Assembly: GCF_011758645.1 (NCBI RefSeq)
Contig: NZ_JAAMOZ010000001.1
Coordinates: 868,001 to 932,000, forward strand
Direction: 5' to 3'
From: Brooklawnia cerclae
GTDB lineage: Bacteria; Actinomycetota; Actinomycetes; Propionibacteriales; Propionibacteriaceae
Length of the DNA: 64,000 bases
Shown here: positions 50,936-59,551 of the stretch, one piece after another
Numbering within the stretch: the stretch's first letter is position 1
How the letters are laid out: every line of letters starts with the position of its first letter
Translations under genes and position numbers: made by a program
The notes under the pieces: generated by a model
Seen by the model: only the letters and a program-made list of their open reading frames with translations
Told to the model about the DNA's origin: nothing
Databases searched by the model: none

Positions 50936-53900
50936 CAGGACACCCCCTCCAAGGCCTTGCTGACCTGGCTGAAGCGGTCGGTGGTGATCGCCCAGACGGC
51001 CGTCTCCGTGTCTCTCCGGATGTCTCCGGTGGACTCCAGGTGCACGTGCAGCTCCGGGCGCGACAGCGCCCCGGTACCGTTCGGCAGGACCTGCTCACCG
51101 CCTCCGAAGTTGATCCACTCCGGGCCGTATTCGCCGACCCTCGCCCAGCCCTTCGATGCCGACGAGGTGCCGTTCGCGTAGCCGACATACGACTGGCCGT
51201 TCATGACCGCGACCACACCGGGCACACTCCACGGTCCGCCGTAGCGGGAGTTCGCGTAGTTCCAGAACGCGAGCAGCTGATGAACCGGGTTCAGCCATTC
51301 GCCGAACCCAGCCTGCATGAAGGCTCTGAACGTCGGCAGAATGAACTGCATCAGGCCACCCGACGGGGTGCCGTTGACGGCGTTGACGTCCCAGTCGTTC
51401 ATCACGGCAGGCTGGAAGCCGGACTCGTGCTGGGCGACGATCTTCGCCGCCCCATAGGCGCTTGCCATGGCCGGGTTGATCGCCACGGCCTGCGCCCACC
51501 ATGTGTCGAACGCGTCTGACCCGGCGCCAGAGGAAACAATCGAGGAGATCGCTGTCTTGATCGCCGAGGCGAGCCCGTCGACCAGCGCGCCGGGAAGACC
51601 GGCGACGATCTGGGCAACGGGAAAGTCCCCGATCCCGCCGATCAGGCCGTCAATCACCCGGCGCAGGGATCCGATCGGATCGGAGATGAACCCCATGACC
51701 GCAGACACGGCGCTACCGATGCCGCCCACGATGTCGCCGACAATCCCGCCGTCCTCGTATCCGCGCCAGCGGCGCATCGCGTCGACCACGCCCGGGCCGC
51801 CCCAGGCATTGATGTCGTCCTGCGACCACACGACCTCGCCGCGGTGGACGACACCGGCGGGCACGTGCTTGCCGCCCATCCCGGTGTAGCCGCCCCCGGC
51901 GAAGCCGACAGGCGTCACGTAGTCGAGGCGCGGCGAATGGGCGAAATCGGCGACCTTGTTGAAGGCATCGATCAGACCGTGGTCGATGACGGTCGTCATG
52001 ACGAATCGAATCGGCTTCTTGACGTGCTCCTGGATGCCCTCCCAGACGCGGCCGATGAAGTCGACGGCGGACTCAAACCCGCCCCGAATGCCGTTCAGGG
52101 CGGTATCGATCCAGTCATGAGCTCGGTCGATCGGGCCCCGCATGGTGGCTTCGAGGGCTGACCACTTCGTGAGCGCCCACGACGACACGGCCGATCCGGC
52201 GGACTCGAACTTGTCGAGGATCCAGCCCCAGGCGGCCTGGATGGCGAGCCAGGCGTTGACGAATGGCCGCGTCACGAATTCGAGTGCCATGCTCCAGGCC
52301 GGGCCGAAGATCTGCTCGACCCACGTTCGGGCCTGATCGAACCGGTCGGTCACCCAGCCCCAGGCGATATCGATCAGCGTCCGGGCTAGGTTGATCGGCA
52401 GTAGCAGGATGGCCTGCACCTGCTCCCAGCCGGGACCGAAGATGTCCTGGACCCAGCGCAAGGCGCCCTCGAAAGCGCCGACGACCCCGTCGCGGAGACC
52501 GATCGCCCCGGAGACGATCGTCTCCCAGGCGCCGACGAGCCACGGAACGGCCGTTCCGGTGATCCAGCCGACCACGGACTGAACGACGTTGCCGACCATC
52601 CGGAAGGCGGTGTCGACGATCTCGCGGAACCGCTCCGAGTGGTTGTAGGCGTAGATCAGACCGGCCGCAAGGGCCATCAGCGCGATCACGACGAGCGCTA
52701 CCGGATTGGCCGACATGACCACATTAAGGGCGGCCTGAGCGGCCTTGTAGCCGTTGACGACGGCCTTCCCGACCGTCAAGGCGGTCTGGTACGCCTTCCA
52801 TCCGGCGACCAGCGCGAGGATGCTGATGGTGACCGGTGCGAGCCACTCCTGATTGGCCTGCACCCACGCCACCACGTCGACGAACGCATTCTTTGTTGCT
52901 ATGACAGCGTCGCGGATCCCGAACAGGAATCCGACTGCGGCAGAATCCTCTTCCATCCCGAAGGCGTCACGGAGGGCGCCGGTGAAGTCGCCGTTAACGA
53001 ACAGGTCGTACAGGCCGCGGGCGGCGTTCACGGCCCAGCCGATGCCGGTCGTGACCGCCGGGAAGACGGTGTCGGTCAGCCAGCCGGAGAGCCCACCGAG
53101 GGCCTCCTTCAGTTGCGGGATGATCGGCTGAACGGCGTTCGCGAGTCCCATCTGCGTGGTGTCGTTGAACGTCGAGAGCATGCCGGTCAGCGACTGGGAC
53201 TGCTTGTCCATCAGGCCGGAGAACCGCTCCAGCCCGGCACCGGACTCCAGGGCGCCCATCATCGCGTCGAGGGCATCCTTGCCGAGCTGGCCCTTCTGGA
53301 CCATGTCGGCGATCTCCTGCGTCGTCTTCCCGAGGGCGCCGGACAGCAGGTCGTAGACGGGGATACCGGCGTCGCGCAGCTGGTTGAGATCCTCGGCGGA
53401 GATCTTCTGTGCCGCGTTCATCTGCTGGATGGCGACGGTGGCGCGCTTGATGCCCTCCGAGCCGGTCCCCATGCCGGAGGTGACGTTGCCGAGCGTGGTC
53501 ATGATCGGGATGACCTTGTCGGCGTCGATCCCGATCGACACCAAGCTGCTGGCGGCGGTTTGCAGTTCGGGGAACTCGAAGGGCGTCTCTGCGGCGAACT
53601 TCTGCAGGTCGGACAGGAAGGATTGCGCCTTCTGCGCCGACCCGAGCATCGTGTCGAAGCCGATCTGCGCCGTCTCCATCCCGGCGGCGGTCTCGATACC
53701 GGTCTGGATGGCGTCCTTCGCCATCCGGCCCAGCCCGACGGCGGCCAGGACGCCGCTGATGCGCGCTGCCAGGCCGCTGGCGTCGAAGCCCCGGTCGAAG
53801 GACTCCGACGACTTCTTCCCGGCGTCCTCGGTCTGCTTGGGGGCTTCGTCACCGAGGCCTTCACCCAGCTTCTTGCCAGCGCTCTTGCCGAGCCCCGACA

Positions 53901-54012
53901 TCTGGTTGGACCACGACTGGATTCGCTGCACCGAGGTGCCGAGGCCGCGTTCCAGCGGGGAGATGTCGAGGCCGACACGGCCCGACAGAGTGCCGAGATC
54001 GAGGGTGCTCAC
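50935..54012 (-). CDS. Tape measure protein with transglycosylase-like domain
   Basis: This 1025-residue tape measure protein sets tail length. The N-terminal third is the conserved tape-measure region (TAAGMETAQIGFDTMLGSAQ), followed by hydrophobic segments (about 440-500) and repetitive Trp-rich helices. Residues about 830-940 form a lytic transglycosylase-like domain: AQHESGF supplies the likely catalytic Glu863, with NDWDVNA and GTPSGGLMQF following. Such a domain drills the wall during DNA entry. The GTG start at 54012 overlaps the chaperone stop (GTGA). The length suggests a tail of about 150 nm at 1.5 angstrom per residue. Confidence 0.92.
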   Translation of the reverse strand: MSTLDLGTLSGRVGLDISPLERGLGTSVQRIQSWSNQMSGLGKSAGKKLGEGLGDEAPKQTEDAGKKSSESFDRGFDASGLAARISGVLAAVGLGRMAKDAIQTGIETAAGMETAQIGFDTMLGSAQKAQSFLSDLQKFAAETPFEFPELQTAASSLVSIGIDADKVIPIMTTLGNVTSGMGTGSEGIKRATVAIQQMNAAQKISAEDLNQLRDAGIPVYDLLSGALGKTTQEIADMVQKGQLGKDALDAMMGALESGAGLERFSGLMDKQSQSLTGMLSTFNDTTQMGLANAVQPIIPQLKEALGGLSGWLTDTVFPAVTTGIGWAVNAARGLYDLFVNGDFTGALRDAFGMEEDSAAVGFLFGIRDAVIATKNAFVDVVAWVQANQEWLAPVTISILALVAGWKAYQTALTVGKAVVNGYKAAQAALNVVMSANPVALVVIALMALAAGLIYAYNHSERFREIVDTAFRMVGNVVQSVVGWITGTAVPWLVGAWETIVSGAIGLRDGVVGAFEGALRWVQDIFGPGWEQVQAILLLPINLARTLIDIAWGWVTDRFDQARTWVEQIFGPAWSMALEFVTRPFVNAWLAIQAAWGWILDKFESAGSAVSSWALTKWSALEATMRGPIDRAHDWIDTALNGIRGGFESAVDFIGRVWEGIQEHVKKPIRFVMTTVIDHGLIDAFNKVADFAHSPRLDYVTPVGFAGGGYTGMGGKHVPAGVVHRGEVVWSQDDINAWGGPGVVDAMRRWRGYEDGGIVGDIVGGIGSAVSAVMGFISDPIGSLRRVIDGLIGGIGDFPVAQIVAGLPGALVDGLASAIKTAISSIVSSGAGSDAFDTWWAQAVAINPAMASAYGAAKIVAQHESGFQPAVMNDWDVNAVNGTPSGGLMQFILPTFRAFMQAGFGEWLNPVHQLLAFWNYANSRYGGPWSVPGVVAVMNGQSYVGYANGTSSASKGWARVGEYGPEWINFGGGEQVLPNGTGALSRPELHVHLESTGDIRRDTETAVWAITTDRFSQVSKALEGVS

Positions 54013-54275
54013 CGAGTCACCCCCTCGTAGCAGGCGTGCTGTGTGCGGGTTCGCCACACCAGCCGGATCTCGTACCCCCCTTCAGTGGGCACGAGAATCC
54101 GGTTGGGTGGGGTTGACATGACGGCGTCGACGCGGGAGCGCAGCCACGGCCACGAGCGCTCCCAGACGACCGGATCGCCGGTGTCGATCCCGAACAGCTC
54201 GTGCAGGTCTGCGGCCAGCAGGCTCCAGTGGTCGAACGGGTCGAACCGGGGCCTTTCTGGCGCGTCCCGCCACAC
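54009..54275 (-). CDS. Tail assembly chaperone, frameshift-extension part
   Basis: This short frame (88 codons from a GTG at 54275) lies between the major chaperone and the tape measure gene. It is in the -1 frame relative to the upstream gene, and that -1 frame stays open from about 54518 to 54009, back through the end of the upstream gene. This is the classic siphovirus gpG/gpGT arrangement, in which ribosomes slip to make a fused protein that coats the tape measure. No ribosome site supports the GTG, so it is probably made only by frameshift. The slip site is not identified. Confidence 0.78.
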   Translation of the reverse strand: MWRDAPERPRFDPFDHWSLLAADLHELFGIDTGDPVVWERSWPWLRSRVDAVMSTPPNRILVPTEGGYEIRLVWRTRTQHACYEGVTR

Positions 54276-54304
54276 GCGGGGCAGGCCTGCGGGGTTGTCG
54301 GGGG

Positions 54305-54787
54305 TTACCTCGACGTAGCCCGCTTCCGGGATACCGGCTTCTTGGCCGCCGTCTTGGTGCCCTGCTTGGCCGCCGCCCGTCGCTGTGCCCGGTTCGCCGG
54401 GCTCGCAGTAGGGTCCTGCAGGAAGAACTCGGCGAGATCCTTCGAGGTCGTCACCCAGATGAACATCGCCTGCTCGACGATGCCGAACTGGTCGATGTCG
54501 AGGTCGTCGAGCAGCTGGTCATACAGATCGCCGAACAGGGCCACGTCGATGTCGTAGTTCACCGGATCGGTGATGCCGAGACGGCGTTGCAGGGCATCCA
54601 GGTCGACCGGGACGCCACGATCTTCGGCGTCCTGAATGGCTGACAGGATCTTCTTGGCTTGCAGACCGGCGCGCGCCGAGGGCGGCTTGATGTCGTAGAC
54701 GTGGCCGCCGATTTCGACGTGCAGGCACGGATTCAGGTCCTCGTTGACGGCAATGGTCTCGGGTTCGCTGCTGGTGGTGGTGGTCAT
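54305..54787 (-). CDS. Tail assembly chaperone
   Basis: This 160-residue acidic protein lies between the major tail and tape measure genes. It has an N-terminal beta-rich part (HVEIGGHVYDIKPPSA), helices, and a basic C-terminal tail (KKPVSRKRATSR) encoded in the region where slippage would occur. It keeps the tape measure protein soluble during tail assembly. ATG 54787 follows GGAGACC. The following frame is in -1 relation to it. Confidence 0.8.
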   Translation of the reverse strand: MTTTTSSEPETIAVNEDLNPCLHVEIGGHVYDIKPPSARAGLQAKKILSAIQDAEDRGVPVDLDALQRRLGITDPVNYDIDVALFGDLYDQLLDDLDIDQFGIVEQAMFIWVTTSKDLAEFFLQDPTASPANRAQRRAAAKQGTKTAAKKPVSRKRATSR

Positions 54788-54877
54788 AGTGGTCTCCTGA
54801 CTTGCTGTTCCTGACTTGCGGGCATGGGAACCACCCCGGGGGAGTCAGGAGGCCCCCGGGGTGGTCGTTGTGGTGGG

Positions 54878-55390
54878 TCAGGCCCCGGCGTTCGGGGCCG
54901 GATGGGTGATGGCGGTGCGCTTGCCCTGGCCCTTCAGCGAGACGCTGACAGAACGGGGGTCACTGTGCTTGCCACCGTCGTCGGCCCAGGCGACCGACAC
55001 GAAGCCCTGGTACGCCTCGACGCGGGGAAGGGGGGTGGTGAGAGTGCCGTCCCCGCCCATCTCGTAGTAGCGGACCTCGACAACCTGGCCGTCGTGCAGA
55101 CGGAGGTACTCCTGGCCGGGGTCGTAAGCCGCGGCGGAGCGCTGAGGCTTGCGGTACACCTTCGCATCGATCGACCACGACCGGCCGGTGGCCTGCTCGG
55201 CCGCCCAGCCGTCGGAGCTGAAGTCGGAGACGTCGGTGGTGCTGGTCTCGGCGGTGCCCTTGAAGTCGTAGATTCCGTTGACCGGAGTCCAGGCGGGAGC
55301 GATGGAGGTGCCGGTGTTGACGTCCAGCCACCAGTCGCCGTTGAGGGCCGCCGAGCCGAGCTCGGTACGCTCAGTGGGAGTTGCGCTCAC
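54878..55390 (-). CDS. Major tail protein
   Basis: This 170-residue protein of the phage tail tube family has a beta-rich core (WWLDVNTGTSIAPAWTPVNGI and GWAAEQATGRSWSIDAKVY) and sits in the standard place just before the tail chaperones. It polymerises to form the tail tube. Its start overlaps the previous gene by 4 bases (ATGA). The high expression expected of a structural protein fits its position. Confidence 0.85.
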   Translation of the reverse strand: MSATPTERTELGSAALNGDWWLDVNTGTSIAPAWTPVNGIYDFKGTAETSTTDVSDFSSDGWAAEQATGRSWSIDAKVYRKPQRSAAAYDPGQEYLRLHDGQVVEVRYYEMGGDGTLTTPLPRVEAYQGFVSVAWADDGGKHSDPRSVSVSLKGQGKRTAITHPAPNAGA

Positions 55391-55581
55391 TTCGTGGCCT
55401 CCTCGTCGGTCTCAGGCGCGGGCTTCGGGTCCGCCTTGGGCTTCGGGTTCGCCTTGGGCTTCGGGTCCGCCTTCGCCTTGGGCTTCGAGGTGTCCACGAG
55501 GACGTACCCCTCGCGCTTCATGGCCGGGACGAGGTCCGGATGCACCAGGACCACGTCCCCGCCCTTCTTCATGTTCGGCAT
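55387..55581 (-). CDS. Small Lys/Pro-repeat phage protein
   Basis: This 64-residue protein has a folded N-terminus (VVLVHPDLVPAMKREGYVL) and a C-terminal tail of KPKADPKPKAN-type repeats, encoded by an imperfect 18-bp tandem repeat at about 55410-55490. It lies between the tail terminator and the major tail protein. Basic proline-rich tails often serve as flexible linkers. Function unknown. Confidence 0.65.
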   Translation of the reverse strand: MPNMKKGGDVVLVHPDLVPAMKREGYVLVDTSKPKAKADPKPKANPKPKADPKPAPETDEEATK

Positions 55582-55588
55582 GTCTCTC

Positions 55589-56023
55589 CTAGTGGAAGTG
55601 AGGCGTGGGCCTCGGTGCGGTGATGTAGAAGTTGCTGCTCCAGCCCCAGCGATCCCGGTCGTCTTGCCCGAGTGACGCGCCCGACTGGTGCGCGCACAGC
55701 GTGATCGGCACGGTGCCGAGGTGCCCGCGCAGGTTGTGGAGCACCTGCCGGACCTGTTCGACGAATTCGTCGGTGGCCGCCGGGCAAGATCCGTCGGCCC
55801 GGATACGGACCTGCAACCCGATCACCTCGTCGTCGGGCGCGATGGCCGGTTGCACCGGATAGGTGGCCAGCGAGATCGCGTCGTCGGGGCTGTCGGGCAT
55901 CGCCCGGATGAACACGGCGGGAAGCCCGGAGGACGGATAGACCCCGGTCGGGATCCAGCGGGCCACCCCGGCATCGGCGAGGAGCTGGGCAGCGCCGGCC
56001 ATCAGATCGTTGTCGTAGCTCAC
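55589..56023 (-). CDS. Tail terminator / minor capsid-like protein
   Basis: This 144-residue protein just upstream of the major tail gene cluster matches the position and fold type of tail terminators, which cap the tail tube before it joins the head. The central VIGLQVRIRADGS and C-terminal beta-strands fit. Its start overlaps the previous gene (ATGA). Confidence 0.72.
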   Translation of the reverse strand: MSYDNDLMAGAAQLLADAGVARWIPTGVYPSSGLPAVFIRAMPDSPDDAISLATYPVQPAIAPDDEVIGLQVRIRADGSCPAATDEFVEQVRQVLHNLRGHLGTVPITLCAHQSGASLGQDDRDRWGWSSNFYITAPRPTPHFH

Positions 56024-56382
56024 TGGAACTCCATGTGCTGGGCGACGATCTTGCCGACGTTGTCGCGCTCCGAGTTCATGGCGTTCTCTAGGAACTTCGC
56101 GGTCTTCCCCTTGTCGTGGTGGAACGACAGGTTCTCGTGCTGGACGACCGCGTAGGGCGTGTCGTAGGAGATGGCTGCCTCCAGGCGTTGCTCGTCCCGG
56201 CTGGTGGTGCCGGAGTCCTGCAGGATGCCCTCCTCGTGCGGTACGTGCCGGTCGGAGACTGCGAGGATGTGTTCGGCGCCGAGTTGCAGCGCCTTGGCCG
56301 CCCTGTCGCGCTCGGTCGCCGAGAACGCGCGCAGCTTCGCGGTGACCTCGCCGATGTCGAAGCTGATTCCGTCATCGCTCAT
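56020..56382 (-). CDS. HK97 gp10-like head-tail protein
   Basis: This 120-residue protein of the gp10-like neck family has the N-terminal helix AKLRAFSATERDRAAKALQ and the conserved end YDTPYAVVQHENLSFHH followed by a Lys/Phe helix (KTAKFLENAMN). The last two are the signature of this family. ATG 56382 overlaps the next gene's stop. It is part of the head-tail joining set. Confidence 0.85.
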   Translation of the reverse strand: MSDDGISFDIGEVTAKLRAFSATERDRAAKALQLGAEHILAVSDRHVPHEEGILQDSGTTSRDEQRLEAAISYDTPYAVVQHENLSFHHDKGKTAKFLENAMNSERDNVGKIVAQHMEFQ

Positions 56383-56705
56383 CCGATGGTCACCTCCGTG
56401 TGCTCCCAGATGCCCTGGTCGCCGTCGATGTTCAGGTGGACGTCGCGGACGAACCCCAGCGCTCCAGGCCACAGGGTCACCCTGGAGCCGACCGAGAACA
56501 GGCCCGCCTTGTCGGGGACTGCGACGAGGGTGCCCTCGTAGACGGTGGTGTGCTTGCCGCCGTCCTCGACGCGGTCGGCAGCCTGTACCGACCTGCTCAC
56601 GGAGACCTCGACACCCTGACCGAAGACGGGCCCGTAGGCGCCGTTTCCGGTCAGGGGCTCGACGGTCACGGTGTGGGGGAGCATCCACTCGGGAATCGCT
56701 GCCAT
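56379..56705 (-). CDS. Head-tail closure protein
   Basis: This 108-residue beta-barrel-like protein (VTVEPLTGNGAYGPVFG, residues 13-29) resembles head closure proteins that plug the portal after packaging. It sits in the expected place between the connector and the gp10-like protein. Its stop overlaps the following ATG. Family assigned from length, position and the N-terminal pattern. Confidence 0.72.
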   Translation of the reverse strand: MAAIPEWMLPHTVTVEPLTGNGAYGPVFGQGVEVSVSRSVQAADRVEDGGKHTTVYEGTLVAVPDKAGLFSVGSRVTLWPGALGFVRDVHLNIDGDQGIWEHTEVTIG

Positions 56706-56708
56706 GGT

Positions 56709-57134
56709 TCACCCCACCGTCACGATGGTGCGGTGTGTCAGCCCCGCCACCCGCAGGATGCGGATCGCCTCCAGCGAGTAACCGGATGCGTCGACCGGAT
56801 TGGTGGCCTCCAGGGCAGCCCTGGCCGCCGATGCGTCGAAGGAGTAACTGACTCCATTGGACGAGGCACTGGTGAGGGCGACGGGCTTACTGGACGCCGA
56901 CATTCGCGCCTTGACCTCCCGGGTGGCGGCCACCTGCGCACAGGTGGCATCCCGGAAGGCCTCCGTGACGGCCGTCTCCAGCGGAAGATGGGTCGCCGGG
57001 TCAGCGTCGTAGATGACGCCGACAGTGAGCTCGGCGACTCGCAGGGAGGCTGACCGCAGTTCCTGTCCGGTCACGCTCGAGTTGTCACCCGACCACTCCT
57101 GGTAGTCGTTGACGGTCGCGTAGACGATGGCCAT
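56709..57134 (-). CDS. Head-tail connector protein
   Basis: This 141-residue mostly helical protein of the gp6/gp15-like connector type begins with short helices (TVNDYQEWSG) followed by a core of helices (LRSASLRVAELTVGV). It binds below the portal ring. ATG 57134 is preferred to the ATG three bases earlier because it gives a 5-base spacing to AAGGGGG. Confidence 0.75.
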   Translation of the reverse strand: MAIVYATVNDYQEWSGDNSSVTGQELRSASLRVAELTVGVIYDADPATHLPLETAVTEAFRDATCAQVAATREVKARMSASSKPVALTSASSNGVSYSFDASAARAALEATNPVDASGYSLEAIRILRVAGLTHRTIVTVG

Positions 57135-57150
57135 CATCGCCCCCTTCGGG

Positions 57151-57390
57151 TCATGCCTTCTTGCGGGTCGCCTTGGCGGGCTCGGCCGTCTCGGGTTCGG
57201 ACTCGGCCGTCTCGGGTTCGGGCTCGGCTGTGACGTAGGGGCATGCGCGCAGCCTCGCGATGACCTGCTCATCGTCGGTCTCGAATCGGCCGTCGATGAA
57301 CACCGCGAGAGGTGCAGGGGACGGCCCGCCCGAAGTGGACGGGCCGTCCTGCAGCACCAAGCCCTTGTAGTGGCTGGTGAAGGCGGTCAT
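57151..57390 (-). CDS. Small acidic phage protein
   Basis: This 79-residue protein has a short beta-rich N-terminus (HYKGLVLQDGP), a middle part FIDGRFETDDEQVIARL and an acidic C-terminal tail of EPETAE repeats ending in lysines. It lies just after the major capsid gene and overlaps its stop by one base. It may be a minor capsid component or connector partner. The repeat tail is encoded by a short tandem repeat at about 57180-57230. Confidence 0.7.
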   Translation of the reverse strand: MTAFTSHYKGLVLQDGPSTSGGPSPAPLAVFIDGRFETDDEQVIARLRACPYVTAEPEPETAESEPETAEPAKATRKKA

Positions 57391-58349
57391 CAGGACAGGT
57401 CTTTGATGAGGCCGTGGTAGACCTCGGGGCCGTACTCCAGGCCGCACTCGCCATAGATCTGGTACTTGTCGGACGACCCGACCTTGGCCAGCGGCTCGAC
57501 GAACAGGAAACCCTTGCCGGGAATGCGGAGGAAGACCGGCTGGCACACCGACAGGTCGATGATGCCGATCTGCCCGAGCGGGAACCAGCGGTCGGTCATG
57601 ATGCCGAACGTGCCGAAGTCGGTCACCAGGTCGGTGATGTTGACACCGCCGACCGTGCGGGACTGCACGGCGGCCGCCAGGGGGGCGGTGCCGTACAGAT
57701 TCGACACCTTCACCTTGGTGGCAGGGTGCATGAGGAGCACGGTGCGGTCCTGGGTGAGCGGGGCGCCGTTGGCCGACATGGTCGCCAGCGTCTCGTCGAC
57801 GATCGCCTTGGACAGCGCGCGCGGGGTCGCCGGATCGGCGGCCGCGTTCACGTTGGTCGTGATCGCCGACAGGATTCCCCGGGTCTTGCGCGGCAGGGCG
57901 TTGTCGGCGGGCTTCGCGTAGGTGCCGGACAGGAACGACTTCTCGATGTCGATCGCGATCGCCGACAGTTCGAGGTTCGTCTGGAAGGCGAGTTCGTCGG
58001 TGACCGGGTTGGTCTGGTCGGTGTTCACCCCGGCGAGCTGCTGGGTGGCGGCCTGCTTGGTGTAGCTGACCTCGATCGCCTTGTGGTGGATCTCCACCAC
58101 GTTCGACACGCTGGTGCGGGTCTGGTTGTTCGCGGTGGGGGCGTTCGCGCCCTCCAGTGCGGTGTCACCGGCGGCCGTGTTGCGGATGGTGGCGGTCTGC
58201 CACTCCCATTCCTTCGCGTTCACCCCCTTGCCGCCGGTCAGGCCGCCGATGGCGGACAGGAACGGGGTCTCGGTCGGCGAGATGTTGAACAGCTCGCCGG
58301 CGTAGTTGGGCAGGTTGAAGGTGGTCCCCTGCCCGACAACGGATGCCAT
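57390..58349 (-). CDS. Major capsid protein, SU10-like
   Basis: This 319-residue capsid protein of the SU10/DUF5309 class has the HK97 fold. Its opening (GQGTTFNLPNYAGELFNISPT) and the segment FGIMTDRWFPLGQIGIIDL near the C-terminus are typical. It assembles into the icosahedral head. AAGGAGA precedes ATG 58349. It is the largest gene between scaffold and connectors. Confidence 0.92.
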   Translation of the reverse strand: MASVVGQGTTFNLPNYAGELFNISPTETPFLSAIGGLTGGKGVNAKEWEWQTATIRNTAAGDTALEGANAPTANNQTRTSVSNVVEIHHKAIEVSYTKQAATQQLAGVNTDQTNPVTDELAFQTNLELSAIAIDIEKSFLSGTYAKPADNALPRKTRGILSAITTNVNAAADPATPRALSKAIVDETLATMSANGAPLTQDRTVLLMHPATKVKVSNLYGTAPLAAAVQSRTVGGVNITDLVTDFGTFGIMTDRWFPLGQIGIIDLSVCQPVFLRIPGKGFLFVEPLAKVGSSDKYQIYGECGLEYGPEVYHGLIKDLS

Positions 58350-58370
58350 GATGTCTCCTTGCGTTGGGCG

Positions 58371-59084
58371 TTACTTGATGTGCGGTTGCTGTTGCGCTTG
58401 CTGTGCGGTGAGCAGCTGGGCCTTGAGCAGGGCCGACGTCTTGAAGTCGTGCTTGGCTTCGGCGTCGGCGATCTGCTCGGCGATCCCCTTCGGCTGGCCC
58501 CCGGTCCCGCCGGAGAAGTCCGCGCCCGTCTGACCGGCGCCCGCCTGGAGGCTGGTCTTGAGCTTGGGGTTGGCGGCGACAGCCTTCTTGATGGCCTCGC
58601 CGATGGCCTTCGCGTCGGTGGAGTCCAGCTCCTTGACCGAGGCGAGGAACGAGTTGGAGTCGAGCAGGGCGTCGGGGTCGGCACCATGCTGACCGGCGGC
58701 CTTGTAGACCGCGAGCTGGAGTTGGGCGGAGCGGGAGGCGGCCTTCTCGGCGTCGCGCTCCTTCTGTGCCTGTTCGGCGAGTTTCACCGGGTCGTCGGTT
58801 CCGGCATCCTCGATTCCGAGAGCCTTGAGCGCCGCCGTGATCTTCGCGTTGGCCGCGTCCTCTGCGCCCTTCGCGGCGGTCCGCTTGGCCGCGTTCTCGG
58901 TGCGCAGCGACTTGATGATGTCCTGGGCACCCTGGGGGAGGCTCTCAACCTTCCCATCCCACTCGGCAGCCTGCTGGGCGGACTGCTGACTGCCTTGCTG
59001 GGCCGCTCCCGTGCTTCCGGATTGCTTGGTGCCCTCGGCCGTCTGGGTGGCGTTCTGGGAAGTCTGGATTGCTGGTTCGGACAT
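58371..59084 (-). CDS. Capsid scaffold protein
   Basis: This 237-residue protein is rich in Gln, Ala and Lys, with long coiled-coil helices (about 45-135) and a disordered N-terminus (SQNATQTAEGTKQSGSTG). It lies directly upstream of the major capsid gene, the usual place for the scaffold, which templates head assembly and is then removed. No protease motif is visible. AGGAGG lies about 10 bases before ATG 59084. Confidence 0.8.
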   Translation of the reverse strand: MSEPAIQTSQNATQTAEGTKQSGSTGAAQQGSQQSAQQAAEWDGKVESLPQGAQDIIKSLRTENAAKRTAAKGAEDAANAKITAALKALGIEDAGTDDPVKLAEQAQKERDAEKAASRSAQLQLAVYKAAGQHGADPDALLDSNSFLASVKELDSTDAKAIGEAIKKAVAANPKLKTSLQAGAGQTGADFSGGTGGQPKGIAEQIADAEAKHDFKTSALLKAQLLTAQQAQQQPHIK

Positions 59085-59149
59085 GATGGATTGGCCTCCT
59101 GGGCTTCTCGATCGGTGGTTTTCCGCCCCGGCGTCTGGCCGATGACGGC

Positions 59150-59551
59150 ATGCTTGACGGCATGGGTTGGTGGAAGGATCAGATGGAGCGCAGCCGCACA
59201 TTCGCGGCTGACCACAAGTTCGATGCTGTATTCCAGGGCGCCCGGATCAACGGGGGCGAGGTCAGCTACGGATTCAAGACGTGGCCGGTTGCCGACTGCT
59301 CAGCTCAGGCTCAGACAGGCGCCGAACTGCACAAGATGTCACTCGGGCGGGTGGCCGGTGGTGCCGTCCTCCTCGGGCCGCTGGGTGCGGTGCTCGGGGG
59401 CATGGCCAAGAAGGACAAGACGAAGGTCTACGTCGCCCTGCAAACCCCTGACGGCCCACAGGTCATCGAGGGACCGGCCAAGGACCAGGCGGCGGCGATG
59501 ACGTTCGCGGCCCGCCTGAACGCCGCCGCGGAGGCCGCCCGGGCTCAGTGA
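59150..59551 (+). CDS. Opposite-strand cargo (moron-type) gene, unknown function
   Basis: This 133-residue protein lies on the plus strand, between scaffold and minor capsid genes that all run the other way. The sequence is well structured: GGEVSYGFKTWPVAD, a Gly-rich hydrophobic segment (about 66-85) and KVYVALQTPDGPQVIEGPAKD. It resembles small soluble or membrane-associated host-type proteins with a glycine-rich segment. Start is ATG 59150 or 59162; no strong ribosome site. Its 3' end overlaps the minor capsid gene by 7 bases. Likely expressed in the lysogen; function unknown. Confidence 0.65.
   Translation: MLDGMGWWKDQMERSRTFAADHKFDAVFQGARINGGEVSYGFKTWPVADCSAQAQTGAELHKMSLGRVAGGAVLLGPLGAVLGGMAKKDKTKVYVALQTPDGPQVIEGPAKDQAAAMTFAARLNAAAEAARAQ

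Noticed and set aside
54410-54416. GGACCCT as the slippery site of the tail chaperone frameshift
   Set aside because: It does not fit the X-XXY-YYZ rule in the zero frame, so I did not annotate it as the slip site.
57414-59501. A 695-codon plus-strand frame over the capsid and scaffold genes
   Set aside because: It is antisense to genes with clear phage motifs and has no ribosome site.
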